From positions 1 to 10,583 of the forward strand of contig CAIXUF010001024.1 in NCBI GenBank assembly GCA_903922535.1: a stretch of 10,583 nucleotides of DNA, written 5' to 3'. A program made the translations under genes and the position numbers. This document shows, piece by piece, positions 6,154 through 10,583 of this stretch. The notes beneath the pieces are model-generated. The model saw only the letters and a list, made by a program, of their open reading frames with translations. It was not told where the DNA came from and did not search any database. This DNA comes from Candidatus Hydrogenedentota bacterium. GTDB taxonomy: Bacteria; Hydrogenedentota; Hydrogenedentia; Hydrogenedentiales; CAITNO01. How positions within the stretch are numbered: the first letter of the stretch is position 1; each line of letters starts with the position of its first letter.

Positions 6154-7311
6154 ATGGAGTTGCGCAAGGCAGTTGTTGCGGTTGTTCTGGCAGTGGTTTG
6201 CGTTTCGGCATGGGGGGAATTGATCCTTCCAAAGTTCGAGCAGAACATTGAAACGTACCGTGTTTTCGGGCAGGAACACCCCGGCCCGTACAAGCATCCC
6301 GCCTCCATCACCCAGCTCGACAACGGTGATTTCTACATCGCCTATTACGGCGGCGCCAACGAATACAGCAACGAGACGGCCGTCTACGGGTCACGCTTTG
6401 TTCCTGAACCGGTGACCACGCCCGAGGAGCCGGGCCAGGCGGCGGCACCCCGGCCCGCGCGCCACCGGGGGGCCGGCATATGGTCGTTCCCCGAAGTCAT
6501 TGCCGACACACCTTTCGAGGGCGAGGGCAACCCAGTCATCTGGCAGGCACCGGACGGCACCGTGTGGCTCTTCTACAACAACCGCAAGGGCGACACCTGG
6601 TGCAACTCGCGCATCAAGGCAAAGCTCTCCAAGGACGGCGCGCAAACCTGGTCCGATTCGTTCATGGTCACCTATGAGGAGGGGACCATGGTGCGCGGCC
6701 AGCCCATCGTGCTCAAGGACGGCGACTACCTGCTGCCGGTCTACTCCGAAAAGGGCAATGACCGCGAGCGCACCAGCGGCGACACGGAAAGTTTCTTCCT
6801 GCGTTTCAATCCCTCCACCACGAACTGGTCCGAATCAAGCCGCATCAAGTCGCCCCAGGGCAACCTTCAGCCGGCCGTGGTGCAGTTGGCCGACAACGAT
6901 CTGTTCTGTTTCCTGCGCCGGGGCGGCGGCTATGAGCCCACCACCGACGGCTGGGTGCAGCGTTCGGAGTCGCACGACGGCGGCAAGACCTGGTCGGAGG
7001 GCGTCAAGACCGATTTCCCCAACCCCAACGCGGCGGTAGAACTGATCAAGCTGAAGAATGGAGATCTGCTGTTCGTCTACAACGACAACATGAACGACCG
7101 CACGCCCCTGACCGTGGCGGTCAGCCGCGACGGCGGCAAGACCTGGCCCTTCCGCCGCGCCATTGCCGGGGGTGACAACGACTTCGCCTATCCCTACGCC
7201 ATCCAGGCGAAGGATGGTAAGATCCATTTGGTGTTCACAACCAACGGCCGCACGACCATCATGCAGGCCGTGTTCAACGAAGAGGCGATCACCGAATTCA
7301 AAAAGGAGTAG
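6154..7311 (+). CDS. Exported Asp-box (BNR) sialidase-like glycoside hydrolase
   Basis: A 385-residue preprotein. MELRKAVVAVVLAVVCVSAWG is a short signal peptide with a basic start and a cut likely after the Gly. The mature part reads as a six-bladed beta-propeller of the BNR_2/exo-alpha-sialidase type, with three Asp-boxes: SKDGAQTW (159-166), SHDGGKTW (273-280) and SRDGGKTW (324-331). Between them run repeated 'G.P.....DG..W.FY' strand motifs such as GNPVIWQAPDGTVWLFY. Many proteins of this group in polymer-degrading bacteria are annotated as sialidases but act on other glycans, and I see no FRIP motif, so the substrate is open. Residues ~90-105 are a Pro/Ala-rich insert. GGAAAGG lies 6 nt before ATG 6154, which I prefer to ATG 6148 two codons upstream. 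The gene stands alone between the ruvC terminator and the phoH-type gene. Confidence 0.82.
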   Translation: MELRKAVVAVVLAVVCVSAWGELILPKFEQNIETYRVFGQEHPGPYKHPASITQLDNGDFYIAYYGGANEYSNETAVYGSRFVPEPVTTPEEPGQAAAPRPARHRGAGIWSFPEVIADTPFEGEGNPVIWQAPDGTVWLFYNNRKGDTWCNSRIKAKLSKDGAQTWSDSFMVTYEEGTMVRGQPIVLKDGDYLLPVYSEKGNDRERTSGDTESFFLRFNPSTTNWSESSRIKSPQGNLQPAVVQLADNDLFCFLRRGGGYEPTTDGWVQRSESHDGGKTWSEGVKTDFPNPNAAVELIKLKNGDLLFVYNDNMNDRTPLTVAVSRDGGKTWPFRRAIAGGDNDFAYPYAIQAKDGKIHLVFTTNGRTTIMQAVFNEEAITEFKKE

Positions 7312-7396
7312 CCTCCCCGCTTGCATGACGCGATGCCACACGCATCGACCCCGACGGCACGGGCGCACCCGCCGCCCGCGCGCCGAAGCGTCCTCC

Positions 7397-7423
7397 CTTT
7401 GCACCTTCAAAGCGTTATTTTTT
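7397..7423 (+). terminator. Possible terminator in the sialidase-phoH gap
   Basis: CTTTG-CACCTT-CAAAG, then CG and TTATTTTTT. The stem has only 5 bp, but the T-rich tail is the best in the window. An earlier 6-bp hairpin (CGATGC-CACAC-GCATCG, 7331-7347) has no T-tract. The T-rich stretch could equally belong to the next gene's promoter. Confidence 0.35.
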
Positions 7424-7471
7424 AAGGCACGCAAAAGGCGTTCGGCGTCTCCCGACCGCCGGAGGATTCTG

Positions 7472-8653
7472 ATGAAAAAGAATTACGTGCTCGACACCAA
7501 CGCGCTTCTTGAGGACCCCAACTGCATCACGGTGCTGCGCAACGGCGAGGAGAACGGGGTGGCCATCCCGCTGCACGTGATCCTCGAACTGGACAAACTG
7601 AAGCGCGATCCGCGCCTGGGCCACCTGGTGGCCGCGGCGGTGGACGGCATTTTTCAGAATCTCGACAACATCTCCCTGCTGAAACGTCCCGAGGACGAGG
7701 CCCGCATCGACACGGGCGACATGGCGATTCTGCGTGAAATACGCCAGTCCACCCTGACCGACCCCATCCTGGTCACCAATGACCGCATCCTCCAGATCAT
7801 CGCGCGCATGGGCGGCGTGCAGAGCCAGGAGTACAAGAGTTCCCATCCCTTCCAGTCCGACTCGCAGTTGTACACGGGCTTTGTGGAGCCCGGCGAGGAG
7901 CCTCTGCCAAACTCCTTTCAGTGGATCGAGGGCAAGCCGGTGTACCACTCGCCGCAGGGCGAAAAGGTGATCGAATACACCCACGAGGTGTGGAAGGTGA
8001 AGCCGCGCAGCATCTACCAGAACCTCGCGTTTGAGCTGCTGCTCGACGACCATCTGGACCTGGTGACACTGCAAAGCGAGGCCGGCTACGGCAAGACCTT
8101 CCTTGCCCTCGCGTCGGCCTTCTTCCTCGTGCTCCAGCGCAAGCTCTACGACAAGATCTACGTCGTCAAACCCATGGTCGAGATCGGCGCGAAGATGGGC
8201 TACCTGCCCGGCGACGTCGACGAAAAAATGGAGCCCTACATCCGTTATCTGCGCGCGCTGGTCAACAAGCTCCACCTGTTGCGGCCCGTCGAGCGCATCT
8301 TCGACAAGAACGCCCTGGACCATTCCAAATTCGACGCGGACAAGTTCGAAATCCTGCCGCTCGCGTTCATCCGCGGCATGAACATTGAGAATGCCGTGGT
8401 CATCATCGACGAAACGCAGAACCTGTCGCGCATGGAGATCCGGTCGCTGCTCACGCGCATGGGCGAAAACGTCAAGTGCTACTGCCTGGGCGACACACGC
8501 CAGGTGGACAACCCCTACCTCAACGAGTCCAACAACGCGCTCAACTGGATCGTGCGCAAGCTCAAGGGCACGGAGAACTACGGGCACCTCGTGCTGAAGG
8601 GCGCCAAGTCGCGCGGACCCATCTGCGACGCGGTGCTCAAGTCGGGGCTGTAA
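7472..8653 (+). CDS. PIN-PhoH fusion ATPase (PhoH2-type putative ribonuclease/helicase)
   Basis: A 393-residue cytoplasmic protein. The N-terminal PIN domain (about 1-130) keeps its acidic site: D8 in YVLDTNALLEDP, E39 in VILELDKLK, D83 in DTGDMAIL and D104 in LVTNDRIL. The C-terminal half (about 180-393) is a PhoH-type P-loop ATPase with EAGYGKT (K208, T209), Walker B VVIIDETQNL (D313, E314), and GDTRQVDNPYL and LVLKGAKSRG near the end. PhoH2 proteins couple an RNA-cutting PIN domain to ATP-driven RNA unwinding; in mycobacteria one is paired with an antitoxin-like gene, PhoAT. No such small gene is seen just upstream here. The Walker A box has Ser202 where Gly is usual, and the protein is somewhat shorter than typical. 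GGAGG (7461-7465) sits 6 nt before the ATG. A large palindrome follows 22 nt after the stop. Confidence 0.92.
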   Translation: MKKNYVLDTNALLEDPNCITVLRNGEENGVAIPLHVILELDKLKRDPRLGHLVAAAVDGIFQNLDNISLLKRPEDEARIDTGDMAILREIRQSTLTDPILVTNDRILQIIARMGGVQSQEYKSSHPFQSDSQLYTGFVEPGEEPLPNSFQWIEGKPVYHSPQGEKVIEYTHEVWKVKPRSIYQNLAFELLLDDHLDLVTLQSEAGYGKTFLALASAFFLVLQRKLYDKIYVVKPMVEIGAKMGYLPGDVDEKMEPYIRYLRALVNKLHLLRPVERIFDKNALDHSKFDADKFEILPLAFIRGMNIENAVVIIDETQNLSRMEIRSLLTRMGENVKCYCLGDTRQVDNPYLNESNNALNWIVRKLKGTENYGHLVLKGAKSRGPICDAVLKSGL

Positions 8654-8675
8654 TTGGGAAACACCGTGCCCGTCT

Positions 8676-8783
8676 GATGGACGATATGGACACTATGGAC
8701 GGGATGGACGATATGGACCCGCGAGTGAGCCGACCCTCAGGTCCATATCGTCCATAATGTCCATGGCGTCCATATCGTCCATC
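8676..8783. repeat. 108-nt imperfect palindrome built of 9-nt periodic ATGGAC units
   Basis: The left arm (8676-8719) carries ATGGAC five times at exact 9-nt spacing with variable triplets GAT, ACT, GGG, GAT. The right arm (8740-8783) carries GTCCAT five times with the same period. The arms pair at 39 of 44 positions, and all five mismatches fall in the two central triplet spacers. The 20-nt loop can form a small TGAG/CTCA stem. It lies between phoH and the MATE gene, which have the same orientation, so it could also act as an mRNA end structure. No T-run follows directly. Confidence 0.9.
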
Positions 8784-8822
8784 CGGTCTTTGCAACACTG
8801 CCCTTCCCGCCTGCGGACATGC

Positions 8823-8828
8823 TAAAAT
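8823..8828 (+). promoter_or_regulatory. Possible -10 box of the MATE gene
   Basis: TAAAAT lies 48 nt before the MATE start. No convincing -35 box is at the proper distance (TTGCAA at 8790 is 27 nt away), so support is weak. Confidence 0.25.
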
Positions 8829-8876
8829 GGCGGTTCATTTTTCTTCTTTCTGCATATTCGGGAACACCATTTCATC

Positions 8877-10268
8877 ATGTCCACTGTTGTCCCTTTGAGT
8901 GAAGAGCCCCGCTGGGAGGGGGTGCGCGAGGTGATGGCCATGTCGGGGCCGATCATCCTCAGCACGCTTTCCTATTCGCTGATGGGGTTTGTGGACCGGG
9001 TGATGGTGGGCCGGGTGAGCGAGTCGGCGCTGGCGGCGGTCACTTCCGCGGACATCGCGTCGTACACGCTGAGCACGCTGTTCATGGGCGTGGTGGGCAT
9101 CGTGGCCACCTTTGCCGCCCAGTGCTACGGCCGCAACGAGCATGCCGACTGCTCGCGCTACTGCTGGCAGGGACTGTGGCTGTCTCTGTCGGGTGTGCTG
9201 TTTGCGCTCGCGCTGTTTCCGCTGTCGGGTCCGCTCTTTCATGCCATGGGGCACACGGCGGAGGTGACACGGTTGGAACTTATTTTCTTCCGCATCCGCC
9301 TGATCGGCTACCTCTTCGTGGGGTGCATGGCCGCGTTCACGGGCTTCTTCCAGGCGGTCAACCGTTCCGGCATTCCCATGATCACGGCCATCGTCGGCAA
9401 TCTGGCCAACCTCTTGCTGAACTATGCGTTCATCTTCGGCCATTTCGGTTTTCCGGCCATGGGCATCGCCGGATCGGCGACCGCCACGGTGCTGGCCATG
9501 CTGTTGCAGTCCGCGCTGCTCTTCGGTGTGTTCCTGTCGCGGCCGTTCCACAACAAATACGCCACCCGCGCGACCTCGGCTTTTGACGCGCGCCGCTTCC
9601 GCGAGCTGGTGCAGGTGGGTGTGCCTGCGGCGATGTGCATGTTCCTCGACGTGGCCAACTGGTGGATCTGGATTTCCTTCATCATCGGCCGCTTCGGCAC
9701 GGTGCAGATGGCGGCGAACACCGTGGCGCTCAGCTTCAACCAATTCTGCTTCATGCCCGTGATCGGGCTGCACATGGGCATTTCGGCCATCGTGGGCCAG
9801 TGGATTGGCCGCGGCGATCCAGACCGCGCCCATGCGCGCACACGCACCACGTTGAAACTGGCCGCAATCTACATGGTCGGGATGGGCCTCGTGTTTGCCA
9901 CCTTTGGCGGAGTGCTGGCGAAAGCCATCTTCAATCCGGCCAATCCGGACATCGTGCCACTGGCCGCCCGACTGCTGGTGCTGGCTGCCCTTTTCCAGGC
10001 CTTCGACGCGGCCAACATCACCTATATCGGCGCGCTGCGCGGCGCGGGCGACACCCGCTGGATGATGTGGATGACCCTGCTCATCGCCTACGGCTTCGGC
10101 CTGCCGTTGTCCTGTTTCCTGGGGTTCAAGATGGGCCTGGAGACCTACGGCGCGTGGATCGGCGCGACGGTGTACATCATCGTGCTGAGCGGCATGCTCA
10201 TAGGCCGCTTCGAAAGCGGGCGCTGGCGCCGTATCAGCATCTTCAGCGAGACCCGGTCTGGAACGTAA
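8877..10268 (+). CDS. MATE-family multidrug/sodium (or proton) efflux transporter
   Basis: A 463-residue inner-membrane protein with about 12 hydrophobic segments in two six-helix halves, the usual length for MATE/NorM proteins. The first half opens with GPIILSTLSYSLMGFVDRVMVGRVSESALAAV, shown here only as its key parts: D40 in the first helix, which corresponds to the conserved cation-coupling acidic position of NorM-type members, and the VGRVSESALAAV loop. GNLANLLLNYAFIFG and GIAGSATATVLAML in helices 5-6 and LRGAGDTRWMMW in the second half are also characteristic. Such proteins export cationic drugs or metabolites against a Na+ or H+ gradient; the substrate is not predictable. The only upstream purine run is GGGAA about 12 nt before the ATG, so initiation may be weak. 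It appears to be a single-gene unit. Confidence 0.93.
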   Translation: MSTVVPLSEEPRWEGVREVMAMSGPIILSTLSYSLMGFVDRVMVGRVSESALAAVTSADIASYTLSTLFMGVVGIVATFAAQCYGRNEHADCSRYCWQGLWLSLSGVLFALALFPLSGPLFHAMGHTAEVTRLELIFFRIRLIGYLFVGCMAAFTGFFQAVNRSGIPMITAIVGNLANLLLNYAFIFGHFGFPAMGIAGSATATVLAMLLQSALLFGVFLSRPFHNKYATRATSAFDARRFRELVQVGVPAAMCMFLDVANWWIWISFIIGRFGTVQMAANTVALSFNQFCFMPVIGLHMGISAIVGQWIGRGDPDRAHARTRTTLKLAAIYMVGMGLVFATFGGVLAKAIFNPANPDIVPLAARLLVLAALFQAFDAANITYIGALRGAGDTRWMMWMTLLIAYGFGLPLSCFLGFKMGLETYGAWIGATVYIIVLSGMLIGRFESGRWRRISIFSETRSGT

Positions 10269-10305
10269 GATGCGGTAAGATAGAGACAAGAACAGGGCCA
10301 TGCAC

Positions 10306-10515
10306 ATGAGAATTGACCCGATCATAAAGGCTGTCAGGGATGAGCGTCAGAAACACGCCCGCGCTTTTGGAAATGACTTGGTGAAGATTGCCGAAGACCT
10401 GCGGCAGAAACGCGCGCAATTGGATTGGCCCGTGGCGTCACGCGCATCCAACCCAAAGAAGAACCGCGACGGCAAGAAAAGGCCCGCTCCTGGGTCCCGA
10501 CAGGGACCAATGTGA
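10306..10515 (+). CDS. Small antitoxin-like hypothetical protein with repeat-encoded C-terminus
   Basis: A 69-residue charged soluble protein. Residues 1-40 (MRIDPIIKAVRDERQKHARA, then FGNDLVKIAEDLRQKRAQL) are helical and follow a pattern I recall from many small bacterial hypothetical proteins: D-P-I near the start, R..R..HA..F, D-L, then a second helix. These often sit beside a toxin-like gene; that comparison is from memory and should be treated as inference. AGGG at 10294-10297 lies 8 nt before ATG 10306 and only 2 nt before ATG 10300, so I chose 10306. From residue 58 (KRPAPGSRQGPM) the coding sequence lies inside the first 43-nt repeat copy and uses a stop codon within it, so the natural C-terminus was probably altered or set by the repeat. 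A downstream partner, if any, is outside the window. Confidence 0.55.
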   Translation: MRIDPIIKAVRDERQKHARAFGNDLVKIAEDLRQKRAQLDWPVASRASNPKKNRDGKKRPAPGSRQGPM

Positions 10516-10563
10516 GTAGAAAAAGGCCCGCTCTTGGGTCCCGCCAGGGACCAATGTGAGTAG
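10477..10563 (+). repeat. Two tandem 43-nt repeats with internal hairpin
   Basis: Copies at 10477-10519 and 10521-10563 (period 44) agree at 41 of 43 positions. Each contains the stem GGTCCC/GGGACC with a 4-nt loop (GACA or GCCA). One of the two differences lies in the loop and the other just outside the stem. Each ends with CCAATGTGAGTAG. The array may go on past the window end. Confidence 0.88.
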
Positions 10564-10583
10564 CCGGAGGTGACCGAAGGGAA

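Noticed and set aside
5436..6323. A 295-codon minus-strand frame across ruvC and the following gap
   Set aside because: It is antisense to the ruvC catalytic motifs, runs through a terminator and a repeat, and shows no family features.
7415..8587. A 390-codon minus-strand frame antisense to the PIN-PhoH gene
   Set aside because: It lies almost wholly opposite a well-recognised gene, shows no domain, and has the Val/His/Gln-rich look of a complement frame.
8676..8783. The ATGGAC array read as a CRISPR array
   Set aside because: The units are 6 nt with 3-nt spacers, the two halves are inverted, and no cas genes are near. It lacks the repeat and spacer lengths of CRISPR.
8835..10325. A 496-codon minus-strand frame antisense to the MATE gene
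   Set aside because: Its peptide is a hydrophilic His/Gln/Arg-rich mirror of membrane-helix codons, with no recognisable family. The MATE call on the other strand is strong.
10477..10563. The two 43-nt repeats read as a short CRISPR array
   Set aside because: The copies are directly adjacent, with a single base between them, so there is no spacer.

Overview
The window comes from a bacterial chromosome that is GC-rich over most of its length. It carries a conserved housekeeping pair (yebC-ruvC), exported hydrolases with signal peptides, and several families of hairpin-forming intergenic repeats. The repeat load, the Sec-exported sialidase-like protein and the protease with a CFI-box-like tail fit an uncultivated Gram-negative lineage near Hydrogenedentota, Lentisphaerota or the PVC group. 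That placement is inference from style, not from a marker gene, and is weak.

Layout. (1) 2-1453, plus strand: the 3' part of a more AT-rich gene with a STAND/NACHT-like helical region, a pentapeptide-repeat stretch and a C-terminal winged-helix-like domain. It looks like acquired, possibly defence-related, DNA. (2) 1534-2589, minus strand: a DMT/EamA transporter with a 61-residue tail holding 25 histidines, convergent with gene 1. (3) 2590-2947: a divergent intergenic region with a perfect 30-bp inverted repeat made of two REP-like hairpins. (4) 2948-4525: an exported trypsin-fold serine protease. (5) 4687-5936: yebC and ruvC, 2 nt apart, closed by a strong hairpin terminator, with no ruvA or ruvB after them. 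(6) 6154-7311: an exported Asp-box (BNR) sialidase-like protein, preceded by a third REP-like hairpin. (7) 7472-8653: a PIN-PhoH ATPase. (8) 8676-8783: a large imperfect palindrome of 9-nt periodic ATGGAC units. (9) 8877-10268: a MATE transporter. (10) 10306-10515: a small antitoxin-like ORF whose last codons lie in the first of two 43-nt tandem repeats that run to 10563.

Apart from yebC-ruvC the genes look like independent transcription units, each with its own leader. No multi-gene novel system is evident. The most unusual material is intergenic: three structurally distinct repeat families within 8 kb, one showing compensatory base changes between copies. Gene 1 is the likeliest piece of an accessory or defence locus, but its 5' part lies outside the window.
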